DNA of 64,000 nucleotides from Nemophila menziesii (taxonomy: Eukaryota > Streptophyta > Magnoliopsida > Boraginales > Hydrophyllaceae), in contig JARWIR010000001.1 of the NCBI GenBank assembly GCA_029959085.1, positions 18,405,730 to 18,469,729 of the forward strand, given 5' to 3'. The stretch's first letter is position 1. Every line of letters starts with the position of its first letter. Below the pieces are notes generated by a model that did not search any database, was not told the DNA's origin, and was given only the letters and a program-made list of their open reading frames with translations. The translations under genes were made by a program, and so were the position numbers. Shown here piece by piece: positions 11,208-25,289 of the stretch.

Positions 11208-12175
11208 AGATCTACAACATAAGGTAAGAATCTTTAACTGAAAGGCTTGTAGCAATGCCATACCAACGGGGAAGAATCTTGAGAAACAAAAATATGACCC
11301 TATAGCAGAATGCATTTGGTGTCATATGGAGGAAGAGACAGTTGAAACTTGCTTCTAAAGTGTGTAGTAGCTCAAGTTGTTTGGGCAAGATCCCCTTCAC
11401 AAGTAAGTAAACAACATGACATTTTAGAAGATTTAGGGCAATGGATAGTTAGGATCATAGCTACGTATTTGAAAGGTGGAAGGAAAAAGAAAGTTGTAAC
11501 AACTTATCTACTGTTAAGGATCTCGTACATTTGGAAAGACAAAACGAAGAGTAGACATAATAATACTGATATAGATACGAATGCCATAATTAGAGTTATG
11601 AATAATAATATGAAAAAACATTTTGTAATTGGATGACTCATTGCAGAAGACAGGCCAAGGTTGGGACCAGAAAGATTAGAACTGGTTGGGCATAGTGTGG
11701 ATTTCCAGACGAACATTGCATTCTCCTATGACACATCGTTTGATCAACCATATATTCCAATCGGTATAGGAATTGTTCAAATGCACAGATATAACAGAGC
11801 TCGCGTTGAACATTGTAGTGATATAGATTGCAACTCCATTGTGGAAGGAAAGTCACATGATATTATTAAGGCTCTGGATATGGGAAGGCAATTCCCGGAT
11901 AAAGAGAAGAACGTCTGCTCAGATTAACTTGAAGCTATTCAAGGGATCAATCAAGTGTCGGCAACTAGTTAGAAGTTTAGACCGTTGTTGAGTCACATAA
12001 GTATACTGCGTAAGGAAGCACGTCTGGCCAGTTTCAGACACATCCCAAGATACTTCAACACTTGGACAAACAAGCTAGCAAAGAAGGCCAGACACATGAT
12101 AACGGTATGAAAATCGGAAATGGCAGATCTAAAGAAAGAGTTTCATAAATTAGGCATATGGTAAGGTGTTCCATT
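11208..12175 (+). pseudogene. 3' part of the split LINE: zinc-binding RVT domain and RNase H
   Basis: The frame shifts repeatedly, but one can read a CIWCHMEEETVETC zinc-binding block (about 11310-11355), then LGQWIVRIIATYLKGGRKKKVVTTYLLL (in two short runs, 11428-11520). After that comes a decayed RNase H: GIGIVQMHRY, CNSIVEGKSHDIIKAL, LEAIQGIN and NTWTNKLAKKAR. The same blocks in the same order are intact at 50540-51220. Catalytic residues are only partly kept. A 3' end with GTTCCATTTTAC (about 12168) is shared with the LINE end at 24376. Confidence 0.75.
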
Positions 12176-12702
12176 TTACTTTAGATTTAGATTTTTTTTA
12201 TGCCAAAAACAACAATATAAAAAGGTAAATGGACAACCTAGTACGGAAGAAACATTTAACCCTTCTTTTCATATGATTACCATTTCAACCGGTTTTATGA
12301 ATTCTCATTTTTGAAAGATGTTTTAGAACCTATAAATGAGACACCACAATCGATTGCAAATTATCAAAAAGATGTACTAACTTCTGAGTTTTCATCTAGC
12401 TAAGTGGCCAATGGTTCAAAATTTGACCTTTTATTGGTAGGATTTTCATTTAAGTCTCTTCTTTTTCATTACATCTGAGAGTCATAACTCATAAAATTTG
12501 ATCCCAGACTCCTAGGACTTCATTATACATGAAAATACTTCTAACAACTGAAACAACTATCCCAGAACCTCATTTAATCTGCAAAGTTATTTCAAACCTC
12601 TGCAGAGGTGATGATACCGCGTGCGAGTAAAGGTTAGAGACTCTATTGGGTCCCGCTCCAACTCTATCTGTACAACCATTATCATGTTATGCTCTTATTC
12701 TC
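12176..12702. other. Intergenic, no gene seen
   Basis: AT-rich sequence lies between the LINE 3' end and the CHX stop codon. It probably includes the CHX 3' untranslated region on the reverse strand. No other structure was seen. Confidence 0.5.
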
Positions 12703-15373
12703 TCACATATCAGGACGAGCAAAGAAAGCTTCTTTAGAACGAAGAGTCTTAGCTCCATTTATACGCCGCGTTAAAATCTCCTCACTGTCATTGTTCCAAT
12801 CTTCATCGAATAAATTGATATGTTGATGCACCACTAATAACGTGGTATTACTATTACAATCGGCTAAAGCAATCATATCCGCTAATGTACCCAACTCTGA
12901 ATCTTCATTCCAATCCGCAAGTCCTTGTAAAAGTGGGGACCGCGTATCATGGCGCCTCCCCACTATGATTAATTCATATAAATTTTCCATATTCCGAATC
13001 ACCTCTATGGTACCTGTTCCGTCCTTCACTGCATGTTCCATGTACATGGTTCGAAAATTTCCAGCCATAACAGTCCTCATCTCGTTCATCACACTATTAT
13101 CAAGTTTCCTTTGAAAAGTCGTTTCGTAATGCTCATGATTCCCTTCACGCTCGAGAAGTCGCACTATCGTGAGGCTAACATTCGGTTGTCCAACCATACG
13201 CGCAGCTATACCAAGTGCCTCACGATCATCGGGTCCACCCACGAATAAAATAGCCACACGATATTCCAATAATTCCCTCGAGTTATTTGCGGTGGCTCCT
13301 CCCCTATCTACTAACATAGCTACGGAACAAGACGCCATTTCGAGGATTTTATCATTCGCGATCTTCATCCCTACTTTCGAAATTCCTACTTTTTTATTGG
13401 CGGCAAATCTTTTATGGAAAGGGATTATAATTAGTGCAGCTTTGCGCTCGACTGCTGTTGAACATACTACATCATGCATACTCGTGTAAGGGGAGATTGA
13501 AGTGAAAGAGTGCATGTTAACGGATGCGAAATAGTTATTTTGAAAAAGTTTGAAAGCATTAACAATGTTTTTTGAAGTGAATATGTGATCAGAATATGAT
13601 TCGTTTGCTTTAGTGAGTTTGTGAGGTATGAGAAGTGGATGGGCCCGGCCCACGAGTTCAACGAGATGTAACAAGCAAATATCGAGTGGGTTGTGTCGAT
13701 TTGGATTAAGGGCTTCAAGAAGATTGATTGTGGCGGGAACATTTTCTTGCTCGTATATACATGCCAATAGTTTTAGTTCGGAGTTAGGTTTCAAATGTAA
13801 TACACTCCTCCTTTTGTAAGCTGCGTATCTTCTTTTAGGATCATATAGATGCCTCAGAATAGGCGTAATTGATGCCGTCACTACTAACATTGAAATGCAC
13901 AACACCACGAAAGCTTCATCGTTTATTGCCTATAGAGAGTTCATAGGGTTAGTCTCCCATTAAATATATTAAGGTTCTACGTTTTCTTTGATAAACAAAT
14001 AATGAAATAAGACAGTGGTGGGGCATACCTTTGATTGCTTAATTGATTTGAACATGCCGAGCTCTAGGACACCTTGCACGTTCAAGACAAGACCAATTGA
14101 AAGAGCGTCTCTAAAAGGTAGTCCACTGAAAAATGAAGAAATTAGGGCTCCAAGAAACTTGCCAAGACATGCCGTGAGGATAACAAATTGTATAATCAAG
14201 TAATTCCCGAAATCCACGGAAAATATATCTGTCACCAACCCGGTTTTGACAAAATAAAGTGGCATAAACAACCAAGATGTGATAAGGTCTAGCTTCTCTA
14301 CTAAAGCCGACCCTAAGGGTGGGCCCGCAGGTATAATTATCCCAAATATTAACGGTCCTATGAAGATGCTTAGTCCTAAAGCGTGACTACAAAACGCCAA
14401 GACTAAAACACCAACAAAAATCATGTTGATGAAACCTCGTTTAAGCGGTTCTCCATTTGAATGTTTGCGTAATACACCCATAATTATTGGTCGAACCACA
14501 AAAATTATGACCGCTGATAAAGCACTACCGGAACCAATCGTCTGGGTCCACTTTAAACGATCATTTCCCTTATTATTCGCCATGAAAGTGAGCGATATGA
14601 CACAAAAACCAAACATGTTACTGATAATCGAAGATGATAGAGCCGTTCTTCCAAATCTAGAGTTAACCATTTTAAGCTCGGTGAGATAATGGGCGACTAT
14701 TGGAAACGATAGAACCGACGAAGCAGTTGCTACCACGGGAAGTGAGGTGATTAAATCTGCATCCCAGTTACTTTTATAATTGCTCATTAAAATAAACGAT
14801 GAAGATCCGCTGAAAAACATTCCAAGTGCTACGGTACAAATTCCTATTAGAAGTTCTTTTTTATTTATTTTGTATAAAGCCCAAGGATCTAATTGTACTC
14901 CAATGAGGAAGAAGTAGAATATATTTCCGAACATTGCTAGTGCATCGAGAATAACCAAGCTTTTGAAGGGGTATATCATGTCTGTAAACCCATATATACG
15001 TCCTATAAAAGACGGACCTAGAGCTATTCCACCCTACAAAACGGAAGGTAAGAAGAGGTTGTTATAAGGACTCGAATGTAAATAGAAAAAAAATGATGAG
15101 GGGTTTTGGAATAAATCTTACTAAAATTTGAATAACCATGCTAGGTTGGCCAAGAGGTTTGAGAAGGCTAGTTGAGAAGAGAATGAATGCAGAGGCCAAA
15201 GAAAGCTGGGCGAGCAAGAGAGGAGCAGAGTATTCCAATGGATTGTTATCGTGGAATAGACCTCTGGAATGAATCTTTTCCATTGATACGCAAATAGATG
15301 AAATGTTTTCATCTGGATGGTAGATTTGGAAATATGATGTTATGTCATCAGGTTCCATTACTAAGGAACCCAT
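12703..15373 (-). CDS. Cation/H+ antiporter, CHX family (CPA2), three exons
   Basis: Exons are 15373-15122 (252 nt), 15033-14029 (1005 nt) and 13929-12703 (1227 nt). Introns of 88 and 99 bp begin GTAAGA and GTATGC and end in AG, both in phase 0. The protein is 827 residues, normal for CHX. The N-terminal two thirds form a Na+/H+-exchanger membrane domain (LLKPLGQPSMVIQI, then GGIALGPSFIGR across the first joint; SFPIVAHYLTELK; LNVQGVLEL). The C-terminal third is the cytosolic regulatory region (RYAAYKRRSVLHLKPNSELK onward, UspA-like). Family members exchange K+ or other monovalent cations for protons in plasma or endomembranes; the substrate is not predictable here. Where CPA2 transporters carry a conserved acidic ND or SD in the fifth helix region, this protein has SN (SSSIISNMFG). 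Start: ATG 15373 in AAAAATGGG with an in-frame stop upstream. Confidence 0.93.
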
Positions 15374-15630
15374 TTTTCCTCCTCCACCACCACCAACGGA
15401 GGTCCTTCTCTGGTTATCCGGCTGGCAATTAAAAAAGTCAAGAGAGGAAGATCAAGCCTTCGACCAATCTGTCCTCCAAGAAAGAGACAATGAGAACAGA
15501 CTTATCTCTCCTCGAAAACCACCACCACCACCACCAACAGAGTCCCTTCTATTAGATAGGTTGGCAATTGATGGAGGGGAAGAAGATCAAGCCTTTAACC
15601 AATCTCTCCCCCAAGAAGAGATAATGGGGA
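15374..15630. repeat. Imperfect direct duplication in the CHX 5' leader
   Basis: Two copies of a ~115-bp block (about 15374-15488 and 15512-15626) stand in direct order immediately upstream of the CHX start. Both contain a (CCA)n tract, TTGGCAATT/CTGGCAATT, AAGATCAAGCCTT and ACCAATCT. On the gene strand this is a GGT-repeat leader. A 113-codon forward open frame across the duplication is antisense to the leader, has only proline runs, and is probably chance. Confidence 0.7.
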
Positions 15631-15683
15631 AAAGAGGAGGGAGAGGAAATATAAAATTGCTCTACAAATCATTTTCAAAATAA

Positions 15684-16923
15684 TCTCAGCGAGAAAGAGA
15701 GAGTGGAAAAGAAATTCAAATCTAAATTTAGAGGTGTGCTGAAATGGTGGTAAGATTGACTTTTGCAATGTTTAAAGCCACCAACTTGTTTGACAATTGT
15801 CTGACTGAAAATGCCCAACTAGATTTCAACACATTCATTACATGGACTTTTGCTCAGTCACCATCGCACATTTAGATAACAATAATCTTTTTTCTTAATC
15901 CAAATGGAAAATTATAAATCTATCCTATTAGTGAAAATTGAAAAAAATAGAAAATAAAGGAGGGTGCAACAAAAGTGGAGGTACAAGCTTTTACAATTGC
16001 ATAACCTAACTTATTTCGTTCCAGAAATTTATCAAATTGATATCTAAAATGTAAACATTATTAGTATAATTTGTTTAAAAATCTTAATCCAATCAAATAT
16101 ATAATTTATGTTTGTCTTTTGTTAAGTTCATGAAACAAAAAAATGATTTACATATTTCAGCAAGTTAACATAAGTTGGATCTTCGCTCTTCTAAATTTTT
16201 TAGTATTTTTTGCTTATAATATGATCATCATATACAGAATTTTGTAAACAAAAAAAAGTAATGACTTGAGAATAGGGTTGAACATATATATTATTCTTCC
16301 TATAATAAAATAATTCAAGAACTTGTATATTATAAGTATATTATAAGTGAATTCAAGAAATAGATTTGAAAAACCATAACATTACAAAAACACTCATTCA
16401 AGTTCATCAAATTTAAAGGAAAGTTATGTAATTTAAAGGAAAGTTTTAAACTTACAGATAACAGAGATACCATTTTTAACGTGAAATTACAACCATTAAA
16501 TGAATAATAAAGAATACTGTATCATATACGCAAAGCACGTTAGGATCTATTGTTAAATGATTTCTCACCTAATTAATATTGTTCTCATAACATTGGGGTA
16601 CTTCATTCATAAAAAATGGTACACTAACAAGATCAAAAGAAATTGTGGTAAAGAGACTAATGGTGACCTGGGAGTATAGACCATGGGGGAATTTGATATG
16701 TTTAACACTTTTACTTGAGCTACTTTGTACAAATTATAAAAATACCCCAATCAGAAAACCACACTAAAAGTAAACAAAATAAATAATTCTGGAAAATCTT
16801 TAATATTAAAAAATTGTGCATAGCAATGTCTATTAAAAGCAAAGGCTAAAGTAGTAATACTGAAAGAAAATAACATATCTTAATCTCAACACAACAATCA
16901 CAATAAAACTGATTACTGATTTA
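15684..16923. other. AT-rich intergenic region between CHX and RPL7A
   Basis: No gene seen. It must contain the CHX promoter (reverse strand, proximal to 15650) and the RPL7A 3' end (just below 16924). It is strongly AT-rich, with short direct words such as ATTATAAGTATATTATAAG near 16330. No transposon termini were recognised. Confidence 0.5.
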
Positions 16924-18520
<1,597 letters not shown>

Positions 18521-18572
18521 TGTTGAAAGAAGATTAGGAGGCGGAAAAGTTTTGTTGGTGGTGTTGAGCTAC

Positions 18573-18724
18573 AAACCCTACTACTGCAACTCCATTGAGT
18601 TGAGCTGGTATTAGGTTTTTATACATTACTTGTGCGGGCCGTGCCACTTGACCTAGCTTCAAAATGTTTGCTGGCCCAAACGTTTTTTATTTTGGGCTGT
18701 CTTAGTAAATCCAGTGCTTGGGCT
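18573..18724 (-). promoter_or_regulatory. RPL7A promoter: telo-box and site II elements
   Basis: Upstream of the eL8 ATG lie a telo-box AAACCCTA (18573-18580) and three TGGGCC/T site II elements: GGCCCA at 18673-18678, TGGGCT at 18693-18698 and 18719-18724. Together these motifs mark plant ribosomal-protein promoters, where TCP factors bind site II. The spacing and order fit the known architecture. Confidence 0.75.
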
Positions 18725-18740
18725 TGGTTAAATTAACTTC

Positions 18741-20422
18741 TTTTTCCCTTATTTTTTGTTAATTTTTTAAAACTTGTATGAATGTCACCATCTTTTTTTA
18801 TATAACCTATTTTGTCTTTTATATTGACATTATTTATTATTCTATTTTGTCTTTATATTGACATTATTTATTATTTAGTTCTCAATTAATTATCGAATTA
18901 TTCGACTAGACGACCCAATTATCGAATTCTAAACGATTTGTTTCTTTTTAAATTAATTCTATTAAAATAATATATTATTTTTATTTCAATTATATATATA
19001 TATTAAGGTGATATACGAAAAATATATTTGAAATCAAATTTTAAAACAAATTTATTGATAAGTTAAAACGAGTTGACGATATTTAATCAATGATACAAGT
19101 CAACTATAATTTTTGATATGTTTAAAGCACGTATAAAAAGTAACTATGGTACTAATGTTATGAAAAACACAAATACAAAAACTCTCTACAAAAATGGAAA
19201 CAAAAAAACACAGCTACACAAAATTCCATATATTCATCTAATATTATATTAAAAACCCTTCCATCTCTACATATCATTATACTTCTAACTCTTTAGTCTT
19301 TATCAACACTCTTTATTTCATTATTTTCATCGAACGCAAAAACTTTCTTTATTACCATTTCCATAATTTCTTTGCAGATACAAAATGTCATTGACTTCCA
19401 ATGCTTCTTCAACCTCATCCCAAAGAAGTCCCGGTTCAATTCCACTATCAAGATCATCGTCGACATCCTTATCATTATCATCATCCCCACCAATAATAAT
19501 CCAATTTCGTTTGAATATAATTTTGAAAAAAAAAAAATTGTATAAAAAGACAACTGCCTAGGCAAAAAAATACAAATTAATCGAACAATTAAATGGTGGT
19601 TAGGTGGGTCATTAATGGGTATGTTCCCTATTTGACTGCCCAGCAGCCTTCAAATCTATTTTCTTGGCGTTTTGTGAACACCTAAACGGTCCGACTAATC
19701 TGCTAGAGGTACTACATTTAGAATACTGAGTGGCATAACAATTAGGCTAGCTTAATGAAGTTCAGTTCTTCAATTTAATAAAGTTACCGAGAAATTAGCT
19801 TATAATTTTAATTTAATACATATTTTTAGGTCGGGCATATTACCCCCTATGTGTAAACGATGTCAAAATGTCGTATAGACATTAGTACGTCACATTTAAG
19901 GTGTATATCTTGGGTGAATATTTTCAGGATACATAGTTGTCTTTAAAGATTTACCAAGAGAAGATTGGATCTCCCATTTTATTTCTCTGGGATATGTGTG
20001 TGGATAGTTGAACAAATGTCTATGGTACAATACAATGCACCAACTTACAGTGTGTCAATAGCATTGCAACAATCCAAAACTGAAATTACTTAATAGTTTA
20101 GGCAAATGAGAATTTGATATAAAACAATCCCTCTAAAATGATAACCTCACTTTAGAGAAACCCAGGAAAAATATCACTTTAGAGAGGTTCAGGGGTTTCA
20201 CAAGACATGCGATATATGTAAAGAGTGACACAAGAGCTTAAATATACAACACACGCATAGTATAAATATATATGTATAATAATATCACAACACTTGAGTG
20301 ATACAATGGAAGACTCTTCATCAGACAAACAATGAGGTACTATAGTACAATAATACTGCTTTTACAATTTCTTTTATTCTCCTCAAACTACTCAAATTCA
20401 ACAACTTCACAACTTTAAATCT
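18741..20422. other. AT-rich intergenic region
   Basis: No supported gene. A reverse-strand open frame at 19293-19565, and an alternative acidic frame over the same bases, have no recognised domain and end in AT-rich sequence. Duplicated words are seen near 18795-18875 (two copies of a TTTGTCTTTATATTGACATTATTTATTAT-type phrase, about 50 bp apart). Near 20640-20700 are two copies of GGACYTACAGTGCAA, a motif related to the degenerate repeats at 27235-27490. Confidence 0.5.
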
Positions 20423-22329
20423 TCACAATATACTACACGAACAAATATTCTTATTTGGAGTTTCATCCACCTTCTTTTCTGTTATACAAAACAAATATTA
20501 TTTATACTTTGTCAGAAGCTCATTCATTAGGCACATATGTAAGAAACATGCAATGTCTAAAGCAATAAACAAATCTTCAAATCGAATACATCTACTTATT
20601 TCAATACAGGGACAAATAGTGTGATTAATTCAAAAAGAATTTAAATCAGGACTTACAGTGCAATAGGGGACCTACAGTGCAAATAAATAAATAACCATTA
20701 ATGCCACAATGAGGGGTTTATAATATTTTTTTACTTTTTGTAATTTTCCTAACTAGGAATATTATATATATGTTAGTACTTACTGAAACAAAGAATGTAA
20801 CCGAGTGGCCAAACCAAAGAAAAATCACAAAGCAAAAATATATTAGATTCTGGAGACTAAATGCCAAATTAGACAAATTTCAGAGGAGCTACTGATAACT
20901 CCTTTTTTGTGTGACGAGAATATTATGGAAGAAAACTAAAAGATTGCCAAAAACCTCTAAAAGTATTAGTTCACTGACCTCAAAAGCAAAGAAGAGTGTT
21001 TCATACATTAACTTTAATAACAAGTTAAGTACAACATAACAAAGGGGCATGGACAAATAATATGCCGAGTGAAAGTAGAAAAATAAAAAAGAGGTGGGGG
21101 CCACAAGACATGAACAGTGCATCTCTTGTTAGTTACACATACTAATAAACTTTGCAATCAGACCTACATAACGCTTTTACGATACACATATACCATGATC
21201 CAAGTCTGCTTTTACTATACATCAATAAATGAAAGTATATATGACATCATCCATATCCAGAAAAGTAGTCAAATTCACGTAGAACAAAAATTTCGTATAA
21301 TAAAATGAATCTCGAATAAAAGCAAATTTAGTAAATAAAAAAAGAAAAGAAAGTAAAATACCTGTCTTGGCTTTTGCTAAAGATGGCTGTATAACAGCAT
21401 GCATAATGATTTCACCTTTAGTCATCTCTCCAAATGGCATTTTGCATTGCCCAACAGTTTTGCTATTTTCCAAAATCTTCCCAGCACTTATCAATTTTAC
21501 ATCATTCGCTACTTTTGGTGCTATTTTTTTGTCTAATCCACATTAAGTAAATCAAACCATTAATTAGTGGGGATGTAAATGAAAAACCACAATTAACAAT
21601 AATTCAAAATTTAACAGCTAACGGTTCTGATTGTCTTATCCAATTGTGGCGTATTCGTGTGCATTTAGTGAAAGAATCCAAAGGAATCTCGCTATAAACT
21701 AAAACCTATACCTTTTCCACCCTTTTTAAACTTACCTTAAGCAAACACACACAATACACAATTCATATATGAATACCTTATCCTTGGTACAAATCATTAA
21801 TGGCTTTGTGAGGAACTATTAACATTATAAGGATCATAACAACTCTACAACGGCTCTATCGAGAATATAACATAAATTCTTTAGGAAGTTTCAAGCTACA
21901 CCTACACCTAAACCTTGTGGTTAATATTGAGCATAATAGATAGTTTATATTACAAGAATTGTATATATAATACTCTTTGATTACACAATTTTATATCTAT
22001 ATAATATTGGCATAAATTATCAGAATCATCAAGCTGAACCCAGATAAATCTACTTATCTTTGCTGTACATTACGAATTCCATCTATTACTCTTTTCATTT
22101 TTCATAGTGGCCCGTGCATGGGCAATAGCTTGTAGATGTAAAAGCTTAATTTGTAAATAAAGTAAGTAAATAAGGATTGAAGAAAATTACCCTTAGGCCA
22201 CTCGGCGACGACTCTTTCCTTGAGCATAGCGACGGTGGACGCCGGAGAATAACGAAAGGGTCCCATGTCTGATCCATCGTATAATCGGAACTTGAGCTCC
22301 ACCAATTCCAAATCTTCCTCCGCCGGCAT
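20423..22329 (-). CDS. MUB: Membrane-anchored ubiquitin-fold protein (MUB)
   Basis: Three exons, 22329-22191 (139 nt), 21532-21362 (171 nt) and 20478-20423 (56 nt), join to 366 nt (121 residues). The introns are 658 and 883 bp, GT-AG and phase 1. Residues 1-100 form the ubiquitin-like fold (VELKFRLYDGSDMGPFRY, LKERVVAEWPKDKK, VKLISAGKILENSKTVGQC, MHAVIQP). The small last exon adds a lysine-rich linker and the tail ICSCSIL. CSIL is a CaaX box ending in Leu, which favours geranylgeranylation; the cysteine two residues before it is a candidate for S-acylation. MUBs sit on the plasma membrane and recruit group VI E2 ubiquitin-conjugating enzymes. The last exon was found by looking for a CaaX tail behind an acceptor (TATAACAG) and keeps the frame exactly. 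The sequence is closest to the MUB3-like type from memory of the family. Confidence 0.92.
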
Positions 22330-22499
22330 TTGAAATAAAGCGAATTCCGATTCCGATCAAAACTCAACCAAACTAAACCTATATTACCCTCGACAAACCC
22401 AGTCAAATCAAGCCAATAATTGATGTCTAGTTTGGGGTGAACAATTGAATTTAATTGAGAAACCCTAGAGGAGGAGGAGAACTGTAAACTGAGAAATGC

Positions 22500-23820
22500 A
22501 TAAAAAAAAAACCTTTATCAAAGACTCTAGTGAATTACATATTACTGTTTTGTCAGCTGCGTGTTTTACTTTATGAGAATTTTATTTTCTTTTTTAATTA
22601 TTTATTATTTTATTGCTAATACTAATATTATTTATAGATTTTACTTTTTTTTTTCACAAGTGGGGGATTTGTAGTTGGAATCTTGTCAGTGAATGGCAGG
22701 GGATTTGCTAATACTAGTACCTTCCTTTTACTCTTAGCTTTGACCGCTTATATAATTCTAATTTAATACAAACGTCCTAGTAGTCCAATCGCTATAATCT
22801 TAGGCTAAATTTAACAGTTACCTACATTTTTAACTAGAATAGAGAGTTAAACATCAATTTCTCTTATATATTAATTCTCTACAATAATTTTTGCTCCCTT
22901 ATTTCAACTCCTAATTTTAAATTTTTATATTTAAACTTATTTTAATAGTTTTTGTAAATAAACTATCTTTATTTATTTATTTTATAAAAGTTCTTTTTAT
23001 ATACTAATTATAATTATATTTATAATTATTTTTCTCAAAAATATTTAGAAATTTTATTTTATTAAAATTATCATAATTTATGATATTTTTTTCTTTTAAA
23101 AAATAAAAATACTTAATATAGAAAATGAATTGAAAAAATAATTGAAAAAAAAATGGCTTTGAAAAAGAAAAAGTTTAAGAAAACAAAATTTACAAAATAA
23201 ATAAATTAATATAAGTTATAATTAAAAAACTTATTTTACGTGATTTTAAGAAAAAAGAAATGAAAGCTAAAGATATGTAAAATAAATTATAAAAAATATA
23301 ACTAGTGAATTTATAAAAAATAGAGGTTACAAATGAAACATAAAAAAATGTTCAATAAAATTAAACATAACGTGAATTAAGAAAAAAGAAATCAAAAGAT
23401 AACAAATTAAAAGTATAGAAAACGTAAGTTACTGTCTTTCAATAGGTAAAATAAATTAAAAAAATAAAGTAAAAAATTGTAGCTAAAGTTCTATTGCTCA
23501 ATAGATGTGGCTAAAAAAGAGCAAAAGATTGATAGTTACAATTGGGGTTCTACACTCTGTTGATACTATTGGAGCTTATTTTTTAAGTGGTCAAACCTCA
23601 ATTCTAGCTTTTTGTTAGAGTTGGGGTCCTGTTGGACTCAGCCTTAGATGACGGATCTACATATGTATCGGTCCTCCAATATTTTCTGGTGGCGGCATGG
23701 GGATTCAATTGATAGAATACCTTAAGCGGTATGTACTTATAACCTCCCAAAATTTAAAATAATAAGATAAAAATCCTTGATATATAATAGTTCTTACAAA
23801 AATCTGTTTTAATTTAAGTT
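22500..23820. other. AT-rich region upstream of MUB with a possible TIR element
   Basis: No gene seen. From about 22800 to 23646 an extremely AT-rich stretch is bracketed by TAGGCTAAATTTAACAG and, inverted, TAAGGCTGAGTCCAACAG. Only about 12 of 18 bases match, so it may be a decayed MITE. No target duplication could be fixed. Confidence 0.35.
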
Positions 23821-24384
23821 TTGTTTGTGTTCGTATTCATTGGATACCGAGTGAACTTGCGGGTACATAAATTATTTTTTACATGTGATGCGTCCTTCAA
23901 ATTTAAGACGGAACAAAGTGGAATCGAGATCGTTAAACGTGACAAACAAACGGGCAACATGTTTGTTTTCTCCAAAACGATTTGGACATACTCAGCTGCG
24001 GAAGGGGAAGCAATCGCAGCCCTGAAAGCAGCTAAAATGGGTCATCAGGAAACTAGAAAGAAGACAATTATTTACTCAGACAACCTTGATCTGATTCAAG
24101 GTATCTGCTCGCTGCCATCTGTGTGGTTGAAAGTCAAGTCGTATGTCAAGCGGATCCTTCTTTATGCGGACGAACATGGTAACATGTTCTTTAAGCACTT
24201 GCCGAGAAGACTTAATGGGATGGCCGACCGAACTACACGTAAAGTTAGGCAGCGGTATGAACCGGAAGAACAACATCTGGAGCTTACTTATTATTTCACC
24301 ATGCTTGGAATTGGCTAACCGAGCCAAATCCGACCTGTTCAGTTTTGTTCCACATAGTCCAAAAAAACTTAAGTTTTGTTCCAT
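23821..24384 (+). pseudogene. LINE 3'-terminal fragment with RNase H domain
   Basis: An open frame of 165 codons holds an RNase H domain of the plant LINE type. Its acidic positions are visible as TCDASF (Asp), AAEGEAIAAL (Glu), YSDNLDLIQGI (Asp) and LNGMADRTTR (Asp). Upstream ORF2 domains are absent, so this is a 5'-truncated copy, the usual product of incomplete reverse transcription. The 3' non-coding end shares GTTCCATTTTAC with the LINE ending at about 12175. The open frame is intact over the domain but has no promoter or start context of its own. Confidence 0.8.
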
Positions 24385-25284
24385 TTTACATTAATACTCC
24401 TAAGTTACCTAATCCATTTAATAAAAACCGACATAGTTATCATTCTTATCCCTCTACTATAACTGGTCAATAGATGTATTTGCTAATCAATAAATTTCAT
24501 TAAATACAACCGATCAAATACAATTAATTATATGTCCGTTTCTCCTATTTGCAGGTAAAATCCATATTTTCCTCTTTGATTTCTTATTTCCTTTTTTGAT
24601 TTCTTATTTGTTTAGATTTGTTTTCACATTAATGGTTGTGTTTGTATGCATATGTATTATTTTCATATTTATTACCTCATATAGGTTGTTTGTATATATA
24701 AGGTAATTTTAATGAAGGTTCTTACGAATGAATTTATATCCACGGTAAATTTCTAACAGTAGTGTATATAGGTTAATTAGCATTAGACACACCTATTGAG
24801 CATGAGTTGACCCATAACCTTATGTGTTTTTGTGTGGATATGGGTTGGAAGTCTGTACATTATGGGCTACGTACCTATTACAGTCTTTAATTCTTCTGAG
24901 TATGGGTGGATTGAACTGGTGTGTCAGTGGGTATATACCCTCACATAGGCAATATTTGCTATGTGCTTTGATATGGGTCGTGTTCTAACTTATCATACAT
25001 TATTTTGATTTGTGTTCCTTTCTTTGATTTTGGGTTTCTTGTATGAAATTCGTGTTATTATGCTTCGTGATAACACTTAAATTTTTTATCGATGTAGTTA
25101 TTTCTCTATGAAAATTTGAATTTTGTTTTCTTTTTATATTAATTGAGATTTGGGTTAGCATACTGTTCATCCATATTTTGAGATTTGTATCTCAAGTGTT
25201 TGATGAAAGTATTATATGGGTTTTTTAATTTTATAGGTGCTTGAAACTTTTGATGGTGTGCCTGATGTTGGTGGAATTTACGAC
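24385..25284. other. Intergenic, no gene seen
   Basis: AT-rich sequence without supported coding or repeats. A short frame (VLETFDGVPDVGGIYDP) reads into the solo LTR at 25290 and resumes after it, across the CCTAG duplication, as SQDCYYRY. The LTR therefore landed in a sequence with a short continuous frame, too short to call a gene. Confidence 0.4.
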
Positions 25285-25289
25285 CCTAG

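Noticed and set aside
15342..15683. Forward open frame of 113 codons with two proline runs upstream of CHX
   Set aside because: It is antisense to the CHX leader, and both proline runs come from the duplicated CCA tract. No domain or conserved pattern apart from the duplication.
19293..19565. Reverse open frame of 90 codons, with an acidic alternative frame, between RPL7A and MUB
   Set aside because: No recognised domain, no splice or promoter context; composition follows AT-rich and GATGAT low-complexity DNA.
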